In this document: piece by piece, positions 29,271-37,554 of the stretch
Numbering within the stretch: position 1 is the first letter of the stretch
Layout: every line of letters begins with the position of its first letter
Assembly (NCBI GenBank): GCA_938014885.1
Contig: CALLQI010000018.1
Coordinates: 124,001-188,000, forward strand
Length of the DNA: 64,000 nucleotides
From: an uncultured bacterium
GTDB taxonomy: Bacteria; Planctomycetota; UBA8742; UBA2392
Direction of reading: 5' to 3'
The notes under the pieces: model-generated
The model's database searches: none
Seen by the model: the letters and a program-made list of their open reading frames with translations, nothing else
Told to the model about the DNA's origin: nothing
Translations under genes and position numbers: made by a program

Positions 29271-29906
29271 TCAGAGCACGGCTGTCGGCCAAAAGTAGTG
29301 GGTTTGCCCCACCGGTTCGATGAGATTCTTGGCTTCATTGCGCAGATCGTGAGTCCATGCTGGGGTGAGCCCACCGCAGCAGTGAGCCGTTGCCCACGCG
29401 GACAACAACGCGTCCCATTGGTGAGAATCTACGTTGCCCAAGGCTGAGGGCATTCCCAGCACCTTCTCTAACCACCGCCGCATTCCTTGGCCCCAAGAGT
29501 ATCTCTGTTGACTCTGCTGAAAGTAGAGAACCTTGGGGTGTGTTTCGTTGAGCATGATGCCCGGCCAGAGCCTTCGAAGTTCAAATGCAAGCGCCATCCC
29601 CTGAATCGCCATTGAACCGAATGCCGAGTTGGAAGCAAACACGCTGTTCGATACCAACGAGTATTTACTACGCAAGAGTTCGTCTTGCGGTCTCCATCCG
29701 GCTCGTGACGTGGCCCAAGTTTAGAACGTGTCGATGCCCGCCGCGCTGGGCGTTTCGCCCTTTAGGCTCTCCTTGAACCATGCTAGGGCATCGTCAACAC
29801 TATCGACGGTTTCTCGCAGTGCCTCCACGAGTGCCTTTCCCTTCACACGCACAATGGCAAGACCGAAAGCTCCTTCGCCTCCGGGATCGGCACCAATGAT
29901 CAACAT
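29271..29906 (-). pseudogene. DUF429 predicted nuclease gene split by an in-frame TAA
   Basis: A single 212-codon frame is interrupted by TAA at 29721-29723. The N-terminal piece is MLIIGADPGGEGAFGLAIV to AAGIDTF; directly after the stop, in the same frame, comes TWATSRAGWRPQDELLRSKY and NSAFGSMAIQGMALAFELR with NETHPKVLYF. Together these match the DUF429 RNase H-like family, where the acidic IGxD start and the ExHP motif are typical. The gene is probably inactivated by a point mutation or carries an assembly error. The ATG follows GGAG. Confidence 0.75.
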
Positions 29907-29935
29907 GTGTTGACTCCACTGCGTATGCAGCCCGA

Positions 29936-30430
29936 CTACTTGTTGTCTTTAAGCAGCCAGTACAAGAGCAGCCCAGCGCCTATCGCACCGAGAACCGCGC
30001 CTGCACCGGATCCTGCTGCCGCCGGAGCGGCTTTGGGATTTAGCCAGCCCGCTACGTTGGACAGAAACTGCTCGTGTAAACCTCCAACGTTCTTCCGATC
30101 AAAGGGCACGACGGTTGCGCCACGAATGTTGTGCTGCCACTTTGCGCCGGTTTCTACAAAGACTACGGCTAGCCGACCAAACTGTGAGCAGGCCACACTA
30201 ATTTCGTGATAGACCCAATCAGCAGCCTCGCCAGCGGCGGTCACGAGTCCCCACACCCCCGTACACTGGCGAATGGCCTCCAGCGTGTACCAGTTAGCCG
30301 ACCCATCAACGGAAGGCGTGCGATCTGGAAGCAGCACTTCAATGCCCCGATCCTTCGCATACTGGATGAGCGCAAGAAGGCCCTGCTCATCTGTGGGTGA
30401 AATGCTGTAGGACAACAAGAGTTTATGCAT
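29936..30430 (-). CDS. TIR-like domain protein with C-terminal membrane anchor
   Basis: A 164-residue protein. Residues 1-125 read like a divergent TIR/toll-type domain: LLLSYSISPTDEQGLLALI, then a helix, IEVLLPDRTP, CTGVWGLVTAAGEAADWVYHEISVA, and FGRLAVVFVETGAKW. The chain then has an Ala/Gly linker and a hydrophobic segment (AVLGAIGAGLLLYWLL) ending in KDNK, suggesting a tail anchor with the TIR-like domain in the cytoplasm. TIR domains in bacterial immunity often consume NAD+ or signal. The start overlaps the end of the Mrr-like gene by 8 bases, so the two are coupled. The catalytic Glu cannot be fixed with confidence (candidate in WVYHE). Confidence 0.6.
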   Translation of the reverse strand: MHKLLLSYSISPTDEQGLLALIQYAKDRGIEVLLPDRTPSVDGSANWYTLEAIRQCTGVWGLVTAAGEAADWVYHEISVACSQFGRLAVVFVETGAKWQHNIRGATVVPFDRKNVGGLHEQFLSNVAGWLNPKAAPAAAGSGAGAVLGAIGAGLLLYWLLKDNK

Positions 30431-31094
30431 GCTTCCTCCCGTTCCTCAGCCTCATCTCCTCCACGGCGATCTTTGCTTCTTCCATGTTTCCCTTGACCAT
30501 TGCGTCCATTATATGGTCCAGCCCCTGATCCACTTCGCGGTCAGCGACGGCTTGTTTGATCCTTCTGGCCCACTCAGGAAACCACTTCAAGCCGACCTCG
30601 TTGAGGCAGCGGGTCATTACGCGGTCACACAAAACGGTGCCGAACCATCCAGCGGCCTTTAGGTATCCCTGAGGACCAAAGCCACGATAGGAGTCGAGCT
30701 TTCGCTGAAGGTCCGTTGTGATCGAACCGTTTGTCATCAATAGGTAGCCGCACGCCTGATTGCTGGTGCAGACCGTCGGGAATCCAGCTACATGCCTAAA
30801 CCCGACGGCGAAGTCCGGCTTTGAACTCCACTTGCACTGAATTACCCACTTCTCCTCGAACAAACGCGGTTCCTCGAACGCAATTCGGGCGATGAAGTCC
30901 ACGCCACCATCGGGTCCCAACGATGGACGTTCCAGAATCTTGTACCCTTGATATTCTAGCAGATCGCAAGAGAACTCTTCAAATCGACGTGGGGAAAGGG
31001 CACGCAAGCTGCTAAGAAACTCATCCACCGCGATCATTTTCGACGTGGTGTCAGGTGCTGGTACTTGGGACTGTTTCACCCGTTTCGGCATCAT
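30423..31094 (-). CDS. Mrr-like restriction endonuclease
   Basis: A 223-residue PD-(D/E)xK nuclease of the Mrr_cat type. SPRRFEEFSCDLLEYQGY leads into GPDGGVDFIARI, and the catalytic triad continues in EKWVIQCKWSS (Asp, Gln, Lys pattern). Mrr-type enzymes cut methylated or foreign DNA. The helical tail (IMDAMVKGNMEEAKIAVEEM) may mediate oligomerisation. The start shares one base with the Res stop codon (TAATG), and the end overlaps the TIR-like gene by 8 bases. Confidence 0.85.
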   Translation of the reverse strand: MMPKRVKQSQVPAPDTTSKMIAVDEFLSSLRALSPRRFEEFSCDLLEYQGYKILERPSLGPDGGVDFIARIAFEEPRLFEEKWVIQCKWSSKPDFAVGFRHVAGFPTVCTSNQACGYLLMTNGSITTDLQRKLDSYRGFGPQGYLKAAGWFGTVLCDRVMTRCLNEVGLKWFPEWARRIKQAVADREVDQGLDHIMDAMVKGNMEEAKIAVEEMRLRNGRKHA

Positions 31095-33781
31095 TACCCA
31101 GCGAGCAGTCCAGCTAGCGTTGCGCTTTCATTGATCTTGCTGTGTGCCACCAGCATGTACTTCCACGGCTTACCGCCATTCTCAAGCTCGTGCTTGGTTG
31201 CATTTTGGCACCACGTAATGGCCGCTTTGGCTTTGGCCTGTACCTCCGGCGTGTTGATCTCGTTCTCGGCCTTCACCTCGCACAGCAGCTTGTCCGTATC
31301 GCGCTCCACAACGAAGTCCGGCTCGTAGGGCTCTCCCTCACCATGCGTTGGGTAAATCTTCAGGTCCTGCTTTGACGGCCTGCACCACTTCAACACGCCA
31401 TTGCCCTTCTTCTCCAGCAGCACCGCGAACTTGCGCTCGCTGTCCGAGTCGAACTTCTGTAGCTCGTACACGCACTTGCTAAACCCGCCGAACACCATCC
31501 TGCGGATGTCCTTCTTCTCATCCACGTTCTCGCGGAAGTCGCGCACGGCCTCGCCAGCTTTGATGGTGGCCGTACCGGGCGACAGTTTGATGAACCCTTT
31601 GGTCGCCTGCGCGACGTAGTCCGAAACCTGCTCCACCCGGTGCTGCTGCATCTGCACATGGATGTGCTTCGCAAGGTCCTTCTGGTGGTACTGCAACACG
31701 TTTAATAGGTCGTCTTCCGTCTTCAAGTACGTCTTCAGGTGCGTGATCATCTGGCCAGCCAGCTTGTACAACAGGTCGCTGACCAGTTCGTAATCAACGT
31801 CGTCCAGCATGATGAACTGACGCACGATGTAGTTCTCAGGCCGTGGCTCATCCGCCACGCCGGTGCCACTGGCCAGTCGATGCTGCTCTCCATCCTGAAG
31901 TGATTGCATCAGGATGTCGTTATCCACCGGCTGAACGTGAAGTCCTGCCGCATCAAGCATGAAGTCCTTGTACGTAACCTTTACCGGCCCTGTCGGCACT
32001 ACCACGATCCTTGGAATTTGGATCGTCAGTTCCAGAAATTTTGCCGTCGTGGTCGCCACGACTTTGGCAATGTCCACTTTCGCCTTGGTGCTGATCAGTT
32101 CCTTTTGAGCGGGCGTCATCTGCACTTCGATCTTTGCGACGATCTGCTTCTGTACGTCCGGCTTCGACAATCCGCCCATCGATGGCAGATTCTCATAGGT
32201 CTTGATGATCGCGGCTGCGGCCTTTGCCACTTCCATCTCTTCAGGTTTCTCAAACAGTGGCTTGGTGGCCGGAGCATTTTCATCTGCCTTGCTGACGCCA
32301 AGCATTACGTCAATCTTCGGCGTTAGCTGCTTCACCTCCAGTTTCTCTTCTGGAATGAACACAACCCTGACGCCCGCCTTCAGGATGCTGTTCGGGTTCT
32401 TCGCCTCGTCCACAATCTCCTGAAACTTGTCGTGCGCCACGATGGTCAGCATGTCCACTTCGGGGTTGCTTGGATCAGCCACGCGCTTGCCGTAAGGCAG
32501 TCGCAGGCCGCGCCCGATGCTCTGCTCGACCAACGTTTTCGAGTTTGCCGTGCGCAGCGGCACGATGGTGTACAGGTTGGTTACGTCCCAACCTTCTTTG
32601 AGCATGTTGACGTGAATGACGATTTCGGTCTCGTTGTCCGGGCTTTCGACCGTCAATAACTGCTGCACAGTCTCGTCCTTCTCTTCGCCACGTTGGGCCG
32701 AGTGAACCGTGATCACCTTGTTTTTGTAATGGCCGTCAAAGAAATCGTCGGCTTCGATTCGCCGCTTCAATTCCTCCGCGTGTTCGGTGTCCTTGGCAAT
32801 CACCAGCATGAACGGTTTGACCTTCTTCACGCCGTTCTCGCGGGCATAGGCATCCAGCTTCACTTTGGTGGCCTCGTGAATGCGCACGCCATCCTTGAGC
32901 TTGAGGTCTTCTAGGCCTGCCTCGTCATAGTTCTTGGCATTGAAGTTCTGCCGCGTGCCGACGGCTGGTTCTTTGACGAAGCCGTCCTTCATTGCATCAG
33001 CCAGCGGATAGCCGTAGATCACGTTTCTGAACGGGATCGGGTCTTGCGATCCCCGCTCGATCTGCGGTGTGGCCGTCATTTCCAATCCGATGATCGGCTT
33101 CAGTTCATTGATCGCCTTGATGCCCGCGCTGGCCCTGTACCGGTGCGATTCGTCCATCAACATCACGAGGTCATCCAGCTTGCTCAGGTAATCGAAGTAG
33201 CTCTCGCCGATGTATTCGCTCAGCCGCTTTATTCGCGGTTCCTTGTCGCCGCGCACTTCGCTGTTGATCTTGCTGATGTTGAAAATGTTGATGTGGATGC
33301 CTTCATCAAACGCGGCCTGTTGGCCACGATAACGGCGTACACCACGACCACTTTCGTAGTTGTCGCCGGTGATGATCTCAGGCGGATTGGTGGCGAACTC
33401 ACTCAGGCCCTGCAGCACGTACTTGGCGCTGCCAGCCGTGAAGTCCGAGATCAGCTTGTCGTAGATCGTCAGATTCGGTGCCAGCACGAAGAAGTGCCGT
33501 ATTCCGTGCGCTCGGTGCAGGTAGCCGATGAAGGCGCCCATCAGCCGCGTTTTGCCCACGCCGGTGGCCAGCGCAAAGCACAATGACGGGAAGTCGCGTT
33601 CAAAGTCGGTCACGCACTTGAACGGCTCATGCGCGTGCAGCAGTTTTAGCGCTTCGTCTTTGTCGATGCCCTTCTTGAGCGGCAGCAGGTCGCACACCTT
33701 GTCCAGAATCTCCAGAGATTCCCGTTGTGGCTTGCGCAGGCTCAGTCGGCTGGCGACATAGTTGACGTGGGCTGTGTTCAC
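31094..33781 (-). CDS. res: Type III restriction enzyme Res subunit
   Basis: An 895-residue ATP-dependent helicase/translocase that cuts DNA when complexed with Mod. Walker A is LATGVGKTRLMGAFI near residue 72; the DEAD-like box is LVMLMDESHRYRAS near 207, followed by LEMTATPQI, NMLKEGWDV and EQSIGRGLRLPYGKRV (helicase motif VI). The C-terminal nuclease shows YEPDFVVERDTDKLLCEVKAE near residue 820, a PD-(D/E)xK site. The size and domain order match type III Res. The start overlaps the Mod stop by 4 bases (ATGA). Confidence 0.93.
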   Translation of the reverse strand: MNTAHVNYVASRLSLRKPQRESLEILDKVCDLLPLKKGIDKDEALKLLHAHEPFKCVTDFERDFPSLCFALATGVGKTRLMGAFIGYLHRAHGIRHFFVLAPNLTIYDKLISDFTAGSAKYVLQGLSEFATNPPEIITGDNYESGRGVRRYRGQQAAFDEGIHINIFNISKINSEVRGDKEPRIKRLSEYIGESYFDYLSKLDDLVMLMDESHRYRASAGIKAINELKPIIGLEMTATPQIERGSQDPIPFRNVIYGYPLADAMKDGFVKEPAVGTRQNFNAKNYDEAGLEDLKLKDGVRIHEATKVKLDAYARENGVKKVKPFMLVIAKDTEHAEELKRRIEADDFFDGHYKNKVITVHSAQRGEEKDETVQQLLTVESPDNETEIVIHVNMLKEGWDVTNLYTIVPLRTANSKTLVEQSIGRGLRLPYGKRVADPSNPEVDMLTIVAHDKFQEIVDEAKNPNSILKAGVRVVFIPEEKLEVKQLTPKIDVMLGVSKADENAPATKPLFEKPEEMEVAKAAAAIIKTYENLPSMGGLSKPDVQKQIVAKIEVQMTPAQKELISTKAKVDIAKVVATTTAKFLELTIQIPRIVVVPTGPVKVTYKDFMLDAAGLHVQPVDNDILMQSLQDGEQHRLASGTGVADEPRPENYIVRQFIMLDDVDYELVSDLLYKLAGQMITHLKTYLKTEDDLLNVLQYHQKDLAKHIHVQMQQHRVEQVSDYVAQATKGFIKLSPGTATIKAGEAVRDFRENVDEKKDIRRMVFGGFSKCVYELQKFDSDSERKFAVLLEKKGNGVLKWCRPSKQDLKIYPTHGEGEPYEPDFVVERDTDKLLCEVKAENEINTPEVQAKAKAAITWCQNATKHELENGGKPWKYMLVAHSKINESATLAGLLAG

Positions 33782-35508
33782 TTGGAGTGACCTCCCCTAG
33801 CGTTCCTTGCGTTCTTGTTCGGTGACCGCTTGTGCTGCTGGGCCTTGGTTGGCTTGCCGGTGAATAGGTCCGTGGTCTTGTCGCCCTTCTTCTCGGGCAC
33901 CGCTGCTGGTTCAGGTTCCGGCTCGCGCCACGGCAGGTTCTTGATCTCAAGGCTGTAGTCGTCGTGGCCCCACTCGCACTTGTGCAGCACGGTCTTGGGT
34001 ATCTTTTTCACCGTCAGGTTGGGCCAGCGTTCGAGGTTCTTGGCCGTGAATGCCGCGCAGACCACCAGCAGCGTGCGCTCAGGCCCGACCTCTTCGCTCA
34101 GGGCGTTTAGCATCTCTGCGGTCATGGTGTGTGTGGTGATGTAGATGAAGTCGCGCTCGGTGCTGCGGCCATGCTGCCAGTACGGGTCGTCACTCGGCTC
34201 GTACTTGAAGCCTTCGAGTTTGCAGACGGCCTCTGCAAGCATGGCCGTGTTGAAGTGCTTGTTCACCACCCACTGGCCGTACTTGTCCTTCTCCAGCAGC
34301 GATGGCGCGAGCTTGAAGTAACGGAACCCACCGCCGCCCTTCCAGCCGGTGGCCTCCGTGACGCCGCCAGAATCAGCGCCGTCAACGACCTTTTTTAGAC
34401 GGGGGACGACGTGCGTGTGGCAGTGCTCGCCCAACTCGATAGTTATCCAGCGTCTGCCCATCTTGTGAGCAACGGCTGCCGAGGTGCCTGATCCTGCGAA
34501 TGAGTCCAGTACAAGCTCGCCCGGACTGGAACCAATTTCCAGCACGCGCTTGAGCAGTCGCTCTGGCTTCGTTGTCTGAAAGACCTCCTCAACATCCGGG
34601 AGTACTGCGTTGACTTCTTCCTTGGCTTCCTTGGTATGACCCACGTCCTGATAAAGCCAAAGCGTCTGCGGCACCCTCCCTGCCATCACTTCCGACTTGA
34701 ACCGCTTGATCATGGGAAGCCGATTCTTGTCGCTTCCCCACCAGATGCGGTTGTCACGGTGCAGTTCCCAAAACTTCTCTTCTGCCACCCGCCAATACGT
34801 ACCGGGTCTCGGCCCTTCGATCACACGTCCACCGGGACATGTGATCGAATAGGTACCTTTGCTGTAGTAGTTGCGTGCGGCGACATCGCCCGGTTTCCAC
34901 GGTCCTCGGGGATCATTGTCTGGATTCTTATACGCACGGTCCTGCTTCTCTGTTCGTTCCATTGGATTTGGCACCCACTTCTCGGCATCCTTTGCGTAGA
35001 CAACGATGAAGTCGTGGTCTTCCGAGAAATGGCGGGCTGTGTTCTTTGGCGCAAACACTTTTTGCCAGATGACTGTCGCTACGAAGTTTGGACGGCCGAA
35101 CACCTCGTCCATCATTACGCGCAGGTAAGCTTGCTCGTTGTCGTCAATGCTGATCCAGATAGACCCATCCGGGGTCAACATGTTGCGAAGCAAATCCAAC
35201 CGGTCGCGCATCAATGAAAGCCAGAGCGAGTGCTCGACACCATCGTCGTAGTGCGTGAATGCCGAGCCGGTGTTGTACGGCGGATCGATGTAGATGCACT
35301 TGACCTTGCCGGTGAACTCCTGCTCCAAAGCCTTGAGCGCCAGCAGGTTGTCGCCAAAGATTAACCGATTGTCGAAGATGTCGTGATCCGTCACGCGCTC
35401 CTTTGCGTGATGGCTCAACGCCACGTCCTCCACCAGAACACGAGGCTCCAGCTTGGGCCGCACATCCTTCCCGATCCACGTCAACTCCAGCTTCTGCTTG
35501 TTGCTCAC
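33778..35508 (-). CDS. mod: Type III DNA adenine methyltransferase Mod, copy A
   Basis: A 576-residue N6-adenine methyltransferase of the beta class: the catalytic DPPYNTG (near residue 75) precedes the AdoMet motif DSFAGSGTSAAV (near 335). The region between (about 140-330) is the target-recognition part. The N-terminal 140 residues and everything after GVTEATGW are nearly identical to copy B, but the central region differs. It probably recognises a different site. It overlaps copy B and res by 4 bases at each end, so it is the middle gene of a coupled trio. Confidence 0.93.
   Translation of the reverse strand: MSNKQKLELTWIGKDVRPKLEPRVLVEDVALSHHAKERVTDHDIFDNRLIFGDNLLALKALEQEFTGKVKCIYIDPPYNTGSAFTHYDDGVEHSLWLSLMRDRLDLLRNMLTPDGSIWISIDDNEQAYLRVMMDEVFGRPNFVATVIWQKVFAPKNTARHFSEDHDFIVVYAKDAEKWVPNPMERTEKQDRAYKNPDNDPRGPWKPGDVAARNYYSKGTYSITCPGGRVIEGPRPGTYWRVAEEKFWELHRDNRIWWGSDKNRLPMIKRFKSEVMAGRVPQTLWLYQDVGHTKEAKEEVNAVLPDVEEVFQTTKPERLLKRVLEIGSSPGELVLDSFAGSGTSAAVAHKMGRRWITIELGEHCHTHVVPRLKKVVDGADSGGVTEATGWKGGGGFRYFKLAPSLLEKDKYGQWVVNKHFNTAMLAEAVCKLEGFKYEPSDDPYWQHGRSTERDFIYITTHTMTAEMLNALSEEVGPERTLLVVCAAFTAKNLERWPNLTVKKIPKTVLHKCEWGHDDYSLEIKNLPWREPEPEPAAVPEKKGDKTTDLFTGKPTKAQQHKRSPNKNARNARGGHSK
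33895..34071. repeat. 177-bp near-identical repeat inside mod copy A (pair at 35631-35807)
   Basis: Only a handful of mismatches separate this segment from 35631-35807 at a constant offset of 1736 bases. It encodes the conserved C-terminal region of both Mods. Recombination between the copies would delete one gene or create a hybrid. Confidence 0.8.
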
Positions 35509-37283
35509 CTCTTGCTCCTCTTGCGCACGCCTGCTTCCTGAACTCGCTTCTTGCGGGGTGCGCGTTTGATCTGCTTCGCCTTGGCGGGCTTGCCGGTGAA
35601 CAGGTCTGTGGTCTTGTCGTTCTTCTTCTTGGGCACCGCTGCTGGTTCAGGTTCCGGCTCGCGCCACGGCAGGTTCTTAATCTCAAGGCTGTAGTCGTCG
35701 TGGCCCCACTCGCACTTGTGCAGCACGGTCTTGGGTATCTTTTTCACCGTCAGGTTGGGCCAGCGTTCGAGGTTCTTGGCCGTGAATGCCGCGCAAACCA
35801 CCAGCAGGGTGCGATCCTTGCCGACTTCCTCGCTCAGAGCGTCGAGCATCGGTGCGGTCATCGTTTGTGTGGTGACGTAAATGAAGTCGCGCTCGGTGCT
35901 GCGGCCATGCTGCCAGTAGACACCGTCACTCGGCTCGTACTTGAAGCCTTCAATCTTGCAAACGGCCTCCGACAGCATGGCGGGATTGAACTGCTTGTTG
36001 ATCACCCACTGGCCGTACTTGTCTTTCTCAAGCAGCGAAGGCGCGAGCTTGAAGTAGCGGAACCCGCCACCACCGCTCCAGCCGGTCGCCTCCGTGACTC
36101 CCCCCGGATCAGCCCCGTCGATGACCTTCTTCAGTCGCGGGATGATGTGTGTGTTGCAGTGCTCCCCAAGCTCCACCATGATCCAGCGCCGTCCCATCTT
36201 GTGGGCCACTGCGCCGGTTGTTCCTGAGCCCGCAAATGAATCGACGACTATATCGCCCGGACTCGAAGCAATTTCTACGACGCGCTTCATCAGACCCTCT
36301 GGTTTCGGTGTCTCGAACGCCGCCTTCTCGCCGTAGATGATTTCTAGCTCACGTGCCGCATGTTGGTTCAACCCCACGTCATCCCAAATCGATGGTGCGG
36401 TCATTCCGGGCTTTGCCTCTGACTTGAACAGCTTCCTCATTGGAGTACCGGCCTTGCCGTCTTTTCCCCAGAAGAAGCGACGATCTGCAATCATCCGCTC
36501 CATCTCATCGCGTTTGTAAACCCAGCACCGACCCTTCCTTGGCCACACCTCATCGCCCGTAAATGGATTGCGAACTGGATAGAACAAGCTTTCAACGTAG
36601 CGCCCGCCTTTGGCGTTACCTGTGCTGTCAACCTTGCGAAACGGACCACGCGGATCAAAGCCAAACGGCTCTTCATAAAGTTGGTACTGCGAGTCCGCCT
36701 TTTCGGTCCTCTGCATTAGATTGAATGACTCTTCAGCATCCGTCCTCTTAGCGGTTCCGCTTCGTCGTCGTGCGTAGACAAGTAGGTGGTCGTGGATGGA
36801 ACCAACTTTGCGGTCGTTTGGAGCACCATCACGCTTCTTCCAACTGATGTCGGCGATGAAGCACTCTCTGCCGAAGACTTCATCACAAAGGACCTTGAAG
36901 TAGTGAGCCTCATTGTCGTCCAACGTCGTCCAAATTGAACCATCGCGGGTAAGGAGCCTCCGTAGCAATTCCAGACGCTCCCGCATCATCGAGAGCCACA
37001 ATGAGTGCTCAACACCGTCGTCGTACTCGGCGAATGCGGCTCCGGTGTTGTACGGTGGATCAATAAAGATGCACTTCACTTTGCCCGTGAACTCCTGCTC
37101 CAGCGCCTTGAGCGCGAGCAGGTTGTCCCCGAAGATCAGCCGATTGTCGAAGATGTCCTGATCTGTCACGCGCTCCTTCGCGTGATAGCTCAACGCCGGG
37201 TCCTCCACCAGCACGCGAGGCTCCAGCTTGGGCCGAACATCCTTCCCAATCCACGTCAATTCCAGCTTCTGCTTGTTGCTCAT
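35505..37283 (-). CDS. mod: Type III DNA adenine methyltransferase Mod, copy B
   Basis: A 592-residue paralogue of copy A with DPPYNTG near residue 75 and DSFAGSGTTGAV near 348. The central target-recognition segment (WKKRDGAPNDRKVGSIHDH onward, including FWGKDGKAGTPMRKLFKSE) has no close match in copy A, while the ends are nearly identical. With one Res beside two Mods, the cell could mark two sequences and restrict either. The stop overlaps the start of copy A by 4 bases; the start lies directly after the KTSC stop. Confidence 0.93.
   Translation of the reverse strand: MSNKQKLELTWIGKDVRPKLEPRVLVEDPALSYHAKERVTDQDIFDNRLIFGDNLLALKALEQEFTGKVKCIFIDPPYNTGAAFAEYDDGVEHSLWLSMMRERLELLRRLLTRDGSIWTTLDDNEAHYFKVLCDEVFGRECFIADISWKKRDGAPNDRKVGSIHDHLLVYARRRSGTAKRTDAEESFNLMQRTEKADSQYQLYEEPFGFDPRGPFRKVDSTGNAKGGRYVESLFYPVRNPFTGDEVWPRKGRCWVYKRDEMERMIADRRFFWGKDGKAGTPMRKLFKSEAKPGMTAPSIWDDVGLNQHAARELEIIYGEKAAFETPKPEGLMKRVVEIASSPGDIVVDSFAGSGTTGAVAHKMGRRWIMVELGEHCNTHIIPRLKKVIDGADPGGVTEATGWSGGGGFRYFKLAPSLLEKDKYGQWVINKQFNPAMLSEAVCKIEGFKYEPSDGVYWQHGRSTERDFIYVTTQTMTAPMLDALSEEVGKDRTLLVVCAAFTAKNLERWPNLTVKKIPKTVLHKCEWGHDDYSLEIKNLPWREPEPEPAAVPKKKNDKTTDLFTGKPAKAKQIKRAPRKKRVQEAGVRKRSKR
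35631..35807. repeat. 177-bp near-identical repeat inside mod copy B (pair of 33895-34071)
   Basis: This is the direct-repeat partner of the segment in mod copy A; it lies in the same orientation and encodes the same C-terminal residues. Confidence 0.8.
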
Positions 37284-37284
37284 T

Positions 37285-37530
37285 TCAGACCTTGGTGTAG
37301 CGATACTTGTGTTTGATGTTCGCGTTGAGGTACTTGCCGACTGACTCCGCGCTTAGCATGGCGTCGAAGTGTTCGCTTGGAACGCCGTGGTACTGGTAAA
37401 CAGAACCGTCCTTGAACTCGACCTCAAGCGTTGACGACGAAGCATCGTAGCCGACAGATTCGACGTTTGAGGATGTGACCGATACCCGATCCATTGTCGC
37501 TCTCCCTTGTTCATCAATTGCATCAGACAT
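37285..37530 (-). CDS. KTSC domain protein
   Basis: An 81-residue protein built of a KTSC domain: VTSSNVESVGYDASSSTLEV, EFKDGSVYQYHGVPSEHF and SVGKYLNANIKHKYRYTKV. The domain's role is not known; single-domain forms often sit near restriction and phage genes. An internal ATG (37494, MDRVSVTSS) is an alternative start. Its stop precedes the Mod copy B ATG by a single base, so translation is probably coupled. Confidence 0.8.
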   Translation of the reverse strand: MSDAIDEQGRATMDRVSVTSSNVESVGYDASSSTLEVEFKDGSVYQYHGVPSEHFDAMLSAESVGKYLNANIKHKYRYTKV

Positions 37531-37554
37531 TGTTTCGCGGGACGACTCCGAAAA

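Noticed and set aside
29721..29723. Programmed readthrough of the TAA in the DUF429 gene
   Set aside because: No recoding signal is visible and TAA is the least likely stop for readthrough; nonsense mutation is simpler.
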